NCBI GenBank assembly: GCA_039707465.1
Contig: CM077645.1
Coordinates: forward strand, 66,847,850 to 66,911,849
Direction: 5' to 3'
DNA: 64,000 bases
From: Rhabdophis nuchalis
Lineage: Eukaryota; Chordata; Lepidosauria; Squamata; Natricidae
Shown: piece after piece, positions 50,257-63,030 of the stretch
Position numbering within the stretch: position 1 is the first letter of the stretch
Layout: every line of letters begins with the position of its first letter
Notes under the pieces: model-generated
Seen by the model: only the letters and a program-made list of their open reading frames with translations
Databases searched by the model: none
Told to the model about the DNA's origin: nothing
Made by a program: the position numbers and the translations under genes

Positions 50257-51240
50257 ATATATGTACTATATATATATAAATCAGTTCTGCAGAGTTGGAT
50301 ACTTGGAATCTTATTTTAAAATAGGGATTTCATGGGTATAGATAATTTTAGGATTGGAGCCAATAAGTCTGGCCTATTGTTGGCTCCTCTTCAGATTAAA
50401 TTATTAAAGTCTGAGGATAAAGTTTCTCTATTTTTAAGAACAATTCCTCTGCAGAAGAGAAGGGCAATGCAGAAGAGACCCTTTTGTGGACAATCTGGGT
50501 ACTGTATACAAGCAGGAAATGCCACAATTATTGCCAATATTTCAGAAAGTTGGAAGAAAAAACACTTGCAAAAAGTTTATATTATTGTTACTCTGGTTTA
50601 GCATTAGAAGAATTTTCATGAAACCAGCCACTTTAGCTCAAAGATGAGAATGTTATAACAATGTGGTAAACAGATTGGGACAAGTTTAGCAACAGAGGAC
50701 AGGAATAACAGCAACAAAATTTATCCAGTATCACTCTGAACTAAAATCAGCTCTTGTAGGAAAAGCAACACCTAAATATTACAGTGACTGAGTTCACATA
50801 TTATGTTTAGCCATAGTTTATGGTAACCATACTTTTTTTTAATATAGAGAATATTTCCATATGTATATTTCTCATCTAAGAAGGTAATCTGAAATAGAAA
50901 ACGTTAACATATCTACTAATAACAGTTATAACATCGTTTTGTCCCATCCCTTCTAAGTTAGTATATTGAAAGCTGGGCAGAAGAAAAGGGACTGGTTTTT
51001 TATGTGACCAGACTGAATTCAATTCAATATTGACAATAAATTCTTATACTTGAATTCAGGGGCAACCTGGTCCTTAGATCTAAGACTATTTTTTTCCCCT
51101 GACAGCTGCTACTTACTACCTAAGTCTATTTTGTGGATCCCAGGATACTATAAAAATCAGAATAGATCCCATAAACCTGCAGTCAGCTCAATCCTGCTTC
51201 AAGTCCACAAATAACTTTAAAAAAAACCTTTACTAGTAAG
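50257..51240. other. Intergenic, no feature seen
   Basis: Unassigned DNA. The open frame of 89 codons at 50332-50601 has no recognisable motif. Confidence 0.4.
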
Positions 51241-51248
51241 ATTTACAA

Positions 51249-51362
51249 CAGGGTATCTAACCGTGGCAACTTTAAGACTTGTGGACTTCAACTCCAGCCA
51301 GTCTGGGGAATTCTGGGAGTTGAATCTACAAGTCTTAAAATTGCTAAGGTTGGACACCCCTG
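51249..51362. mobile_element. Foldback hAT element with perfect 8-bp TSD
   Basis: 114 bp with ends CAGGGTATCTAACCGTGGCA and AAGGTTGGACACCCCTG, flanked by ATTTACAA at 51241-51248 and 51363-51370. The arms are TTTAAGACTTGTGGACTTCA and the matching GAATCTACAAGTCTTAAAA. Confidence 0.88.
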
Positions 51363-51370
51363 ATTTACAA

Positions 51371-52543
51371 TAAATGTCCCTCAAGTTCTGTAATCTATGT
51401 GGTTCCTTTCTACATTTCCTACAGCCTCTAAAATGTGAGAAATCTGAAATCACATATGTGAGGGTCAATAAGTACCAATCTTAAATACGTTTAGCTTTTG
51501 AAAACAGATATGGCCTGATTCTTTTAGCAACTTGGTTTTATGACTGAAAGATATTAACAACAGCTATTAGTAGAACTAGACCTGGTCTGGTATAGGAAAT
51601 GCGATCCACATTAGTTTTGTCATTAGAGTAGCAGATTAGATTTTATGTTTGAAACACTGAAGGTTTGTGCCATCTGGGACAACAGAAGCTGGCTTTGTCC
51701 CTTTCCATCCCACAAGTCCCGCTAAAGCTTTTTTCTTTTAAATAACCCTCATGATCCAATTAGAAAGTGTGATAATGTTGTTTAGTAAATGACATTAAAG
51801 CAATAAATCACAGACCACAAGGTCCCTTGCTTTATTAAATGACTTTTTGTTCTTTCTAAATGATATACACAGTGTTATTTATAGAAGGTACACCACAATA
51901 ACCACACAAAACTCCTACAGTAAGTACTAAATGGCTACCATTTTCTTTTTTTTCCTTCTGAAAAGATTTCTTTCTCTTTACCAGCAAGGTCACTGCATCT
52001 TGGAAAACTGACCTTTGTGGGAAACCAAAACCCACCTGTCTGTAAATGATAAAGCTCCATCCTCCAGCAATCATAATCACCTCTGATTAAGCTGTCCAGG
52101 AACAGGTTTATGTAGCCAGGAAATCATCTGAATGAATCAGCTATGGAGGAGGGAACTATCTGCATACTTGTCAGAAAATGACTTATAGGAAAACAGCCCT
52201 AATGTGATTTGGCCCTTGGTTACTATGGTGCCAAAGTGTGTCATCTCATTTCCTGCCCATGCCTTTCCCCAGGAATCTGTAGGACAGCTGTGTCAGACTA
52301 TGGTGATAAAAATCAGAAGGAGTTGGATAGCACTTTTCCAAGTAGCTAATTTTATGAAAACCTCACAAAAGCTTATGGCTTTTTATATAATTGGTTAGTT
52401 AGAAAGGGTGTAACTAAATTCCTTCTGATTTTGTCTCTACAAAAAAAAAAAGCTTCCGTTTTTCTTTCTCATTCTTAGGATGTTTTCAACTTTATTTTGG
52501 TGGATGTCTTGAACTTATTTGATTGTAATAAGGTGGCATGAGA
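51371..52543. other. Intergenic, no feature seen
   Basis: Unassigned DNA between two hAT elements. Confidence 0.4.
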
Positions 52544-52656
52544 TGGTGGTGTCAAACTTGTGTCATCACTGTGGTATCACAGGACATATTAGAACTTTTT
52601 CCTGCTTTGCTAAACCAGGTGGGGACGACCCATGGGCTGCGAGTTTGACACCCCTG
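52544..52656. mobile_element. Short hAT remnant
   Basis: Right end GCGAGTTTGACACCCCTG and degraded left end GGTGGTGTCAAACTTG. It is related to the family at 16123. The left terminus is mutated and no duplication is visible. Confidence 0.6.
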
Positions 52657-52664
52657 ATCTATAG

Positions 52665-52788
52665 CAAGGGTGACCAACCTTGGTAACTTTAAGACTGTGG
52701 ACTTTAACTTCCAAAATTCCCTAGACAGCTGTGCTGGTTGGGAATTGAAGTCCATAAGTCTTAAAGCTGCTAAGGTTGGACGCCACTG
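52665..52788. mobile_element. Foldback hAT element
   Basis: Ends CAAGGGTGACCAACCTTGG and CTAAGGTTGGACGCCACTG, inverted arms with AAGACTGTGGACTTTAACTT. The flanks ATCTATAG and GTCTCTAG match at 6 of 8, a degraded duplication. It abuts the previous hAT. Confidence 0.75.
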
Positions 52789-52796
52789 GTCTCTAG

Positions 52797-53878
52797 CCTT
52801 TCTGGCTGTTCTTTCTGCCTGGGTAAAATAGGCATATCAATGGAAAGTGTTCTTTCAGGACTTTTTCTCTGAATATATAGTAATCAACATCTGGAAGCCA
52901 GGGAAGTTGTAGACTGCCATAAAGATAAATATACAATGAAAAAATGTACATATGCTACATGGAAGTGAAATGTAGACTACTTTTGAACATTTTCCTGCAC
53001 ATTCTTACTTGGAGGAGGAAAAAGCAACTTCTTTCTCAAACTTGAATGGACATGCTTTAAAAAACTGTTGTTTCAAGCAATGTTCATTTATTCTATACAA
53101 GATTCTAACATTCTATATGGTTTTACTAGAAATTTGTGCCTCAGTTTAGTGGACATGCAGATTTTCGGAACCCTGGTTTGACAGCCTTTGTTTAAATTCT
53201 CCAAATCAGTGAAATAAATGAATTATTAAATTATAATTTCCATCACCTCTAGCCAACATGGCCAATTTGTTGTTAGAATGGTTGGGAATTATGCATCCCA
53301 ATGTTCTGGAGGTTGATTGCTAAAAAATTAGTTTATTCCTTTAGCACAGTGATGAGGCAGATATGAACTGGTGAGACCTGTAGTATGAAAGAAAGTTATA
53401 ATTACTGTAAGTAAGTGAAGAATGTACTTGAACTGTTGTTCTGGAACCAGGATAGAGATATCCTGATGTAGCTCACCATTTGATTGGAACAGCAGACACT
53501 CCAACTCAACTGTTTTGGAGAACCATAAACTCATGACATTGGCAATTTCCACTCTTAACATAGGAAGCAAAACAAAGCAATGAAAAACAAATTCTTACAC
53601 GGACAAAAAAGCAAAATTGTGTTGTATAAAGAATACTCATTTTTTTACATAAGGAATTTTAAAACTTGTGATCTGCATGATGTTTGAAGTAATGCCAACC
53701 AGAAATCTATCACCTTTCCCTAAACATTCAGAGCAGGTCTATGCAAGCTAGAAGTAATTCCCAGTCATGTGGGAGTCAGTAATGGATAAGCAGTTCTCAT
53801 AAAATTGAAGAAGGCATTAAAATATATACAAGGCCAGCCCTACTATTAAGCAATTTGTGGCATCTGAATCACATAGGT
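52797..53878. other. Intergenic, no feature seen
   Basis: Unassigned AT-rich DNA. Confidence 0.4.
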
Positions 53879-54327
53879 CAGTGATGGTGAACCTTTTTTG
53901 TCTCGGGTGCCAAAAGCACGAGCATACGTGCTTGCATGCCCACCCCCATAACTTAATGTGCTGTGCTCCTTGCAAATGCATGCGTGAAACCTCCCTGCTG
54001 TCCCGCGCATGTGTGCACGGCTTTCTAGGAACCCGGAGAGGACCAGAAACAGCCTGTAGACCAGAAATGGCCCATTTTCCGACTTCCGGTTTGCGTGTTG
54101 GGGCATTTTTCGCCCAACGTGCAAAGCGGAAATCTGTTCCTGAATTTCCGGTTTGCGCATTAGGTTGTGTTTCTCCTGAAACACAACGGCTGAAAATGAA
54201 GGCCAAAATCAGCTGGCCAACACGCACATGTGTGCTGAAGCTGACATGGCAACGCCTCACGTGCCCTAAGAAATGGCTTCACATGCCGCCTGTGGCATGC
54301 GTGTCATAGGTTTGCCATAGGTTCGCC
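53879..54327. mobile_element. Non-autonomous hAT element
   Basis: The left terminus CAGTGATGGTGAACCTTTTT matches the family of the element at 5010. The right side ends around TAGGTTCGCC with the terminal few bases missing. The flanks ACATAGGT (53871-53878) and CATAGGT (54327-54333) suggest an 8-bp duplication. The GC-rich interior produces the open frames seen on both strands. Confidence 0.7.
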
Positions 54328-57300
54328 ATAGGTGATCTAGGAGAGCAACCGTAGTGATTTCTTCTGTGTTTTAGATATTTACTCCTTTTTATTACTGGGC
54401 AAAGCAGCATAGGTCACATGTTCTACCTTATGTTTTCTAAGCTAGCCTCCTGGAAGAAGTCACATGGAAGAAATTTATCCTAATGATTCTCACTCCAACA
54501 GCTTTAGGGAAGAGAGTGTCAGCGTTTTCCCGTCTTAAGCTGGCCATGAATGTATTACTTCCAAACATTCTGGAGCAGACATAGGTCTGAATCTTCCTTC
54601 CACTGCATATCAGTTGTAGCTCATTGTTCTTTCAGTTATTGCTCAAACAAATATATATGTGAATGTTCATTTTATCTGCATTCTAAATTTTAATATTTTG
54701 CAGATGTATAATAATTTGCCTATGTGCATTTTCTAGTGGAAAAAAGTCTTACGAAGGGTAAGATAAAGCTATTTGATTGGTAACATTTGGAACATTCTTT
54801 CTAGAAGAAGTCAAAATGAAAAGCTTGATCTGTTTAATTGATTCATATCAGGCAACACTAGGGAACATCTTGAGAGACGGTGACAAGGAAAGAACATGTC
54901 AGAGCATGCAAAAATCATGTGATTTGCTAGTGGATTTTCTTTTCAAATAAAATATCACTCCCCAGATCAATGGAGTTATATAGTTGCAATTTTGTTTCTA
55001 CAAATTGTGGTATTTTTTTCTGGTACAGCTTTGGTGTATTACATTACTGATGAGAGAAGGAGGGGGGGAAGAGGAGAGAGAGAACAAAATCATCTGAAAC
55101 CATACTTTGCAAAATTGAAGAAAACCATATTGTACCAAAATCTGCACAGTGTTTTATTCTACATAGCACTACAACTATGTATATTTTAAACTGCAATTGT
55201 TTTGTTTATTTTTAATGGTAAGACATAGATCATGGCTTACAAATCACATTGTTAATTGTAACTGTAACAAATCACAGGTTCATTGTTAAATTAAATATAA
55301 ACAAATCGTACACATTTTGGTTTTCAGTGAAGTATAAACCATGTCACTGAAGAATCATAGTTAATCTCTCTGTAAAACATGGGGGAGTTGCAGTTAAATC
55401 TCTTGACTGGCTAAGAGAAGGAGGTTTCACTGGATTGCCTCTTTCATTTGAATGAACAGTGTAGGGATTTGGTAATAGTTTTAAAGACATGAGTGGCAGT
55501 ATTTTAACCTCTTCTTCCCCTTTCCATCTTTTTTTCCCCATTTGAGCTGAAAAATTACTCTGCCAAAATTCAGTCAAAAGGCTGCTTACTTTTGGCTCTG
55601 TAATCCCAGGGATTATAAATGCACACCCATGACATGTGGGTTGCCCTCCCAGTCTGCAAATATCTGTTGGCTGTTTCTGCAAGCAAGATTTGTCCAGATT
55701 TCATTTATTCATTTGTGCTGATGTTAAATGTTATTAATAGTTATTAAATCACCAAGTAAAGCAGGTGCCATGCTTTTTGCATCAGCACATTTCAGTGAGT
55801 TTCTGGCTTTTATATTCCATCTTTCCAATGTGACTCACCAGGAAGTCATTTCCAGCAGAAAAAATAAGGTTTGACAAAAGCAAGCAAAACAAAAGATAAC
55901 CAAATTCATTAGAAGAAAAACAAATCCATGCACGACCTTAGTCATTCAACTAGCTTTTAAATTATTATTTACTCTCCACAAATGCCTACAGCTGAAACAT
56001 GACCTGGTTAGATTGATTTCTTGAAACTCTTTCTCTTTTTGTACTTGTTCTTCAAGCATGTCTACTGGATCTGCATGAATTTATCTTATGAGTACCAAAC
56101 TGCAATCCAGAAGACACGGACATAAATTCTCTGAAAGCAGTAGCATGAGAAACACATTTTAGCTGGTCTTCCATTTTTGTCCATGCTATAAAGAACAGGA
56201 GATATAATGCCTGTGTAAAATAAAGCTTTTGTCTTTTCTCATGAAATAGCTCATAGTTCTGAGATACATAGTGTTTATGGCCATAGAAGAATCTTTCTTT
56301 GTCCATCCCGGTGTGGTTAAAAGTTGTTCGCCATAAAGCTCATAGGTTTCAGAGGTATTTTTAAAGTAAAATATAGAAAAGTAACCAGATATCCTGGCTC
56401 ATTTTCTGTAACTCCAACAAAGAAACAATATTTCTCACTTTTATTTTTATGTAGCAATTATTGAGTGTGTTAACTGACTGATTCTACTCTGTACCTGGGG
56501 TGGAGTCACCATCTTTGCTCAACAGGTTATGCTTAATTGAAGGTGGGTCATTTAAATGAAGGGTAAATGCATGTGATTCAGAGCACTGAAGGAAAACAGA
56601 TAGAGCTGGCCGAAGCATTATAACTGGAAAAGAGTGAAGTGCTTGAATTCCAGAGAGGATCCAAATTATATCTCCCCCCATGTAAGTGTACTAAAAATTC
56701 TCATGAGATCAATTTTTCTAATGGTTTCAGATTTAGATGAGCATTACTTGGGAAAGACAGTGCTTACGTGGTTTTAATTACATAAAACCAACATACTTCA
56801 AAAGTGTTATGTATAAAACTTAGAATGGGAAACTAAAATTGATCGCGCTATATGTAAATTAAAAGAACAGCAGTATTCTAATTCTAGTGTGTTATAATAT
56901 GAGTGAAAGAGTCCAAAGAATCTTGCACTTTACATTGCAAGATGGACTGCAAGAACTGAACAGAGAAAATATTCTCAGAAATGAATGCTAGCTATTTCTA
57001 CTACTATTTTGATTATAGATCCTAAATGTTTATTCCAACATAAATATTTATCTGTGTGTCTGATACTAGCATAGGTTTGACTGGGTTGAATCATAATAAT
57101 ATTTGTTATGGATATAGCTGCCTTCTCTCAACCTAGAAGTATAGGAGGTAAACCATGATTTCTACCTTATAGAAATGTATTAACTCAGCCTTTTATAGTT
57201 TATTTACTGAATGACAGTCTCATTTTAACCAGATTAGACTATATGTGCAAACAAAGTTTTTCAAGTTGATTTGGTTTAGCTGGTTTTTTTTTTTATTTTA

Positions 57301-58076
57301 AGAGGTAAAGACCTTACTCAGAGATAAAAGCACAAATATATTTCAATTTACCCAAAGGACTAAAGTGATCTGGAATGTAATTTAAACAGATGTGTGTACT
57401 AAACTGAATTTAGTTCCATACAATTTGATAATTTGACTCAATTTGGAAAATCAGACTGATTGGTTTAACAAATCAATTAAATTAACAGCTTCCGCATTGA
57501 TAGTTTAAATTGGTGACCCAGTTTGTGAAGTTGATACCTAATTACCTTCAAATGAAAAACCTGAAATGAATTTTATATCGCTTTAATATTTAGGGTACGA
57601 AAGGTTCATTATATAGATCTCCTAAACTTGGTATATTACTAGTTCATATTTCACATAGTTTAACTACAGAAGTTTAACAAATTTAAGTTTTATAAATTTA
57701 AAAGGAAAAACAAGCTTAAAGCATGATTTATTAAAGTACAAATCTTTCTCCCTCATCTCCCATCATACATCTGAATATGAAAACTGGTTTAGTCTCAAAT
57801 TAGATACTATAAAAACAGGCTGTTGGAGTGTTTTTTTTACATGAAGCAAAATTATTCACAGTGACCCATCACAAACAATCTAAATTGTGACAATGCCCAA
57901 CTATTTAGATAAAAGAGAAATTCAGTGATGTAGAAGTTGTACATTTACCACTCCCAGATTACCAGAATCTGAATGACTGCTGAATGGCAATAAAATCTCT
58001 ATTTGCTACCATATTTGTAGGTCAGAGACAGTATACTGCTTGTCAGTTATAATGCAGCAACATATACATTGACAGC
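54328..58076. other. Long unassigned intergenic stretch
   Basis: About 3.7 kb of AT-rich DNA with no recognisable transposon end, exon or RNA gene. It is the least repeat-dense part of the window. A non-coding TACC2 first exon could lie here or further left, but I cannot identify one. Confidence 0.4.
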
Positions 58077-58345
58077 CATTTTGGTGCAATGGTTAAGGCA
58101 TCAGGCTAGAAGCTGGGAGACCATTAATTCTAGTTCTGCTTTAGGCACAAAGCCAGCTGAGTGACCTTGGCTTTATATTTAACAAATGAAGGCCTTGGGC
58201 TAGTTTCACTCTACTTTCTCTCAGTCTAAGAAGGGAGCAATGGCAAAAATTTCTAAAAAACCTTACCAAGAAAACAGCAAAGACTTTTCCAGGCAATCTC
58301 TGAGAATCAATTGAACAAAAGAAAAAACACCACCACATACATTAG
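58077..58345 (+). mobile_element. tRNA-derived squamate SINE
   Basis: The tRNA-like head GGTGCAATGGTTAAGGCATC, the B-box region GACCATTAATTCTAGTTCTG, then AGTGACCTTGG, TTTCTCTCAGTCTAAGAAGG, AACAGCAAAGACTTTTCCAG, GGCAATCTCTGAGAATCAAT and an A-rich tail near 58345. This is a common snake and lizard SINE layout. Confidence 0.8.
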
Positions 58346-59661
58346 GATACTACTAGCAGAAAATGTACATCACTAAAATACCTGACCACAGAAGTAACAA
58401 GAACCAAGAGTATTTTCGCTACCTATTCCCCAAGAAACACTTGAAGGAGCCGCGGCAGAGATGTGGAAAGAGAAACTTCCAAAAGATCATAAAATGGATC
58501 GGAGAAAATACAAACCTTTTCTCATCCAATATATTCTGCTCTCGCACATAATTATATTTGACACTGTCACATGTAGTTAATCTTTATACAAAACTAAAAT
58601 GAAACAAATATCTTGCAGGCTGAAAGTGTATCCATGCTTCACTTGGGAGTGGAATCAATGCTAGGTAGTTGAATATGTTCTCAATAAACAAAATTATACT
58701 GTAATGCAGTAAGCCCTGAATTTCAGCCTCGGGCAAAGGTGGAGAAGTTTCTTGTTAACATTCTAAAGCATGGCAACATAGTGAATGATGTAAAATATAC
58801 ATTAAGAGATCAACTTTAATCATCATCTTCATACATATTCATATATCACGTGGGAATGAATTAGATGCTGAAGTTTTGGCTCTGGTTGGAATAAAAGATG
58901 AAGTAATCATTTAGCACATAAGGCATACTATGTTTAAGTCTATGATCTGGTTCATATATTGCATTTAACCATAGCTGCTTTGATTATGGTTTGCTGAATG
59001 AACCATAATTGGGCTAGATTCACATATCTTTTGATGAGATAATTGACTTGATTCTCCAAAAGTTATCCATGGACTAGATTTAACTCTTTAATGCTAATAA
59101 AATGTTAGGGCTTCTGTTTGACTTGTGAATAGTTTTGTTGCTCACTTTTATTGCTTAGAAATTATAGTAATATGCCATGGATTTCCTTTCTATCAGATTC
59201 AGACTCACTGGATTAAATATTTAACAGTGAAATTTAAAGTAGGAGAAATGGCAGTAGTATCATCAATATGCTAGTATGGCAGTGTGAATTCTATATTTAA
59301 TTTTCACTCACAAATAGCTGCAACAAAGCATGTGACCAAAGAACTCAGGAACAATTATATGCTTTGACTATTTTCTATCTAGTGGGTCCTCAATATAGCA
59401 TCCATAACTGGCACATACCTGCTTTTTTGTTCACTTAATATTGTCCCCTCCCTGATTTTTTATTTTTCCAAAATTCTACTTGAATTAAGTAGAAAGGTAA
59501 AATGTTTCAGAGTGTCCTGCTTCTGTTCTGTTTCAATTATACATGTACAAAAATAGTTGCCATATAAATTATTAGTTTACTCAAGGTAATAGTGGACAAT
59601 GAAAACAAACCCAAGGTTTGTATAAATGGTTTTGCCTTTAACAGTACCACATGGAGTGATA
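58346..59661. other. Intergenic, no feature seen
   Basis: Unassigned AT-rich DNA. Confidence 0.4.
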
Positions 59662-59669
59662 GTCTAGAT

Positions 59670-59846
59670 CAGAGGTTCCCAACTTGGCCACTTGAAGACT
59701 TGTGGACTTCAACTCCCAGAATTCTCCAGCCAGCTCTGGGGTTATATCAGAGGTTCCCAAACTTGGCCACTTGAAGCTCTGCTGGCTGGAGAATTCTGGG
59801 AGTTGACGTCCACAAGTCTTCAAGTGGCCAAGTTTGGGAACCTCTG
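59670..59846. mobile_element. Foldback hAT element with perfect 8-bp TSD
   Basis: Ends CAGAGGTTCCCAACTTGGCC and GGCCAAGTTTGGGAACCTCTG, flanked by GTCTAGAT at 59662-59669 and 59847-59854. A second copy of the left end (CAGAGGTTCCCAAACTTGGC) starts internally near 59749, showing an internal rearrangement. Confidence 0.92.
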
Positions 59847-59854
59847 GTCTAGAT

Positions 59855-61426
59855 TCAGTCCAATGTTCCAAGAGCCAGGTAGCCAGTCCAGTCTTTGGCA
59901 AGCAGAATCCACATGAGCATAACCCAAGAGCCATTGATAAGATGATGGATTCCAAAGAGGGATCATGGGGTCATAGTTGTTTCATAAATCAGATCACAGC
60001 AGATTTATTCTCTTGTTTGGCAAGGAGCCACATAGCCCAACTCTCATCCTCATGTAATTTTAAAGCTATAGGTTATTAAAATCATGCTAATAAGTGGGTA
60101 TCAACAGAATCAGCTAGGTATGAATCATGTCAACATAAAAAATTATAGATTTTTTTTAATGGAGTTATAAAAATATATCCTTATTTAATGAACCATTCAA
60201 GGTGAATGATTAAAAAAGTTAAGCCCAGATTTTGGGTGTGGTAGAAGTCTGTGGAATTTGGAATCATAGTCCAAGCACAGTTTCCATGTTAAATTTAATT
60301 ATGACTGAATTTGTGTTTCAAATATGAGGCTATTTTAAATTCCCAGACATATTCATACTATTTCAATGGCAATTTTCTCAACTCCTGAATGTATATCACC
60401 TTACTGCTAAATCGAACTTATCTACATGTACATTGTGCACTGGTTACAGACTTCAATACCTGGAAAAACTTAGTTTCTCACAAACTTGTTATCAGAAGCA
60501 ATTTCCAGCTATTGTGTCTGGCTGTTCCAACTGATACTGAACAAGAAAAATTGCAGACAGTCATTCAAGAGTTCGGATTTTGATAAGCTAGATATTTTCC
60601 CAAAAAACAAGTACTAAAGTAAATGTTATGAAGAACTATAACAGAATATAAGGTTCTTGACCTATACATAAACAATCAAATTAAAATCTTGTTATATTGG
60701 ATAAATAAGAGAAAGAAGCACATCTCATTTTGAGATGGAAGGCGCAATTAACCTCTGTGTATTGTTATTGTAAAGGAGCACTTTGGTCTTAGCTTCTAGC
60801 CTTGTCCAATGAAGCCTTTGCATATTGCCAATGACAGATGTAGCAAATAAGCTGCATAATAACAGAGGTGGCTTAATGACATTACATTGCCTGGAGTCCC
60901 TACTGGCAAGGAGTCATGCCAATTTGTTTTGCAAAACTATTCATTTAAGATTCCAACTTTCATCTATTTCCCCTTTGTGGTGTGGTCAAAAGTATGTCAT
61001 TTCACTATATTCCCCAACAGAGCTGAACAAGTAGAGTTGTAAGAAGGAAACATGATGATAATCTTTGTTGTCTGGAGGAAGGGGGGGTTATATTAATTTT
61101 GCAATAAAGAGGAAACTTGTTTTAAAATGATGTGGGCCCAACTTTCTTCTTGTTTGTTTTGACTCCACATCCTAAGCGTAGTCATGAGTCTATAAGGGTC
61201 TCTAATAGCTCCCCTCTGCTGTATGGGAATAAGAACTTCAAAATTATGATTGGCAGAAGTTAGATCTGTAATGTAAAGCTATCTTTTCAAGCACATACCT
61301 GCTAGGCTTGGGGGAAATTTCTGTGGAGAGGAAGGTTCAGGGAGGCGCAAAACAGGTTATTTTCTTCTTGGGTTGCTATTTTCCCTCACTATTAGAAAAT
61401 CCCTGATGATTTTTTGTTTGTTTCAG
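59855..61426. other. Upstream of TACC2 start exon, no feature seen
   Basis: Unassigned AT-rich DNA leading to the acceptor at 61425-61426. Confidence 0.4.
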
Positions 61427-61502
61427 TGGATATTCTTAATGCAAAAGTTGACTCTGATATTTTCCTGTTGAAATGGGTAATGAAAACAGCCAAGAAAGTC
61501 AG
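61427..61502 (+). CDS. TACC2: TACC2 exon with start codon
   Basis: Acceptor TTTGTTTGTTTCAG, 46 nt of 5' UTR, ATG at 61473-61475 (G at -3 and +4), then MGNENSQESQ and donor GTGAGT at 61503. TACC2 (transforming acidic coiled-coil protein 2, a centrosome/spindle protein) begins MGNENS in mammals and follows NSMCE4A on the opposite strand. The acceptor shows that at least one non-coding exon lies upstream. Only ten codons are visible, so the call rests on this N-terminal match plus synteny. The remaining exons are right of the window. Confidence 0.78.
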
Positions 61503-62393
61503 GTGAGTACCAAAAACATTTTCTTAAAGTTACTAAGTTAAAGGACAAGATTCATAATGGATAAACAAATGCCGTTTGTGTTAGTGGAGTGAAGAGAGAC
61601 TTACCCTTTTCACTTTGCAGTTTGCATACTCCTACATCCCAAATGGTGTATATTTTCCCCACCAATCCTCTAACTGGATTTTTTATGCCAAGTATGTAGG
61701 AGAAATTAAGAAAACGGTGCAGTTTTACTGATCTTTCTTTCACACCCACATATAACCCAAATAGAGTGCTACAAAACTTTTTATATAGAATGTGAAAAAT
61801 GCTGAGAATTGTCCAAGTCTTTGTCATCTGTAAAGATTTGATATGTTTTCACGTTTTTTAAGATACTAGTAACACTTGGGAATTCTCTAAGGAGCAAAAT
61901 GTGTGCTTCCTATATTCTATAATGTTAAGATTGAAAATATTGGACCTGAACCTTTCAGAAGAGGGAAAACACAAACCATAGTTAATTGTTTCAAGAATAC
62001 AAAGCATGGCAAGGTTGCTGTGAACTTAAATTATTATCCACACTGCAAATTCCATCAAAGCATTGGTTATGCATTATTGAACAGGACTGGTTCTTTTACA
62101 AAGATTAGTGAGTTAGCTTAGTAGGCTTAGTAAGTAGCTTCATAGAGTCTGTAGCTTCAAGTTTCTGCAGAGTTATTTGCTGATAGGAACAGGTATAGAA
62201 ATAAAATAAATAATTAAATACTGTACATAGATGCACCCTTAGATACATACATGCTGGAAAAATTAATGGTGTGTTTAGAAAATATTGCAATGCACTGGAA
62301 GCTTTGCCAATCTCTGTGACAAAACTTTATCCTAAGATTTAGTATTATTGAAAACTGCAGTATATTGTAGAAAATTAAGTTACGGATCTGACA
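61503..62393. other. TACC2 intron, no feature seen
   Basis: Unassigned AT-rich DNA between the exon and Helitron 2. Confidence 0.4.
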
Positions 62394-62705
62394 TCTATAT
62401 AAATAAAAATGTAACTATGAGTTTGTTCAAAACTGCTAATCTCCGAAAGTACTGCACCAATTGCTTCCAAATTTTCATACAATATTCCTTACAAATACAG
62501 CACCAATGATATGTATAAATTGTGTGGATATGGCACCTGTGCCAGGTGCACACCACATAAATGTAAAAGTGTGGCTCTTCTCACTCGCTCACTTGCCCCC
62601 TCCCCCCAGGCCGCTGCCGAGTCACCAGCCTCTCCTCCGCCGCTGCCACTGCTCACACCACCAACTCCCCCCCAAGGCTGCTGCCAAGTCAGCAGCCTCT
62701 CTCTT

Positions 62706-63030
62706 CTCTCTCTCTAGGTAGGTTGGTAGGTAGGTACATAGAAGGAGAGGGAGGGAGAGGGGAAAATACAGTAGGTAGGTAGGTAGGTAGGTAGGTAGGT
62801 AGGTAGGTGGATAGAGAGAGAGAGGGAAAATACGGTAGGTAGGTAGGTAGGGGGATAGAGAGAGAGGGAGAAATACGGTAGGTAGGTAGGTAGAGGGATA
62901 GAGAGGTAAGTAGGTAGGTAGAGGAATAGAGAGGTAGGTAGGTAGGTAAAGGGATAGAGAGAGACGGAGAAATACGGTAGGTAGATAGGTAGGTAGGTAG
63001 AGGGATAGAGAGGGAGAGGGAGTAATACAG
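62706..63030 (+). repeat. Composite TAGG / GAGGGATAGAGAG repeat, first block
   Basis: Units of GTAGGTAGGTAGG, AGGGATAGAGAG and GAGAAATACGG in tandem: the reverse-strand version of the array in Helitron 1. It is interrupted at 63031 by an L2 fragment. Confidence 0.93.

Noticed and set aside
53846..54309. Overlapping open frames of 112-150 codons on both strands
   Set aside because: They coincide with a GC-rich hAT element and show no protein motif.
58077..58150. Functional tRNA gene
   Set aside because: The tRNA-like head has a poor B box and continues into a SINE body with an A-rich tail.
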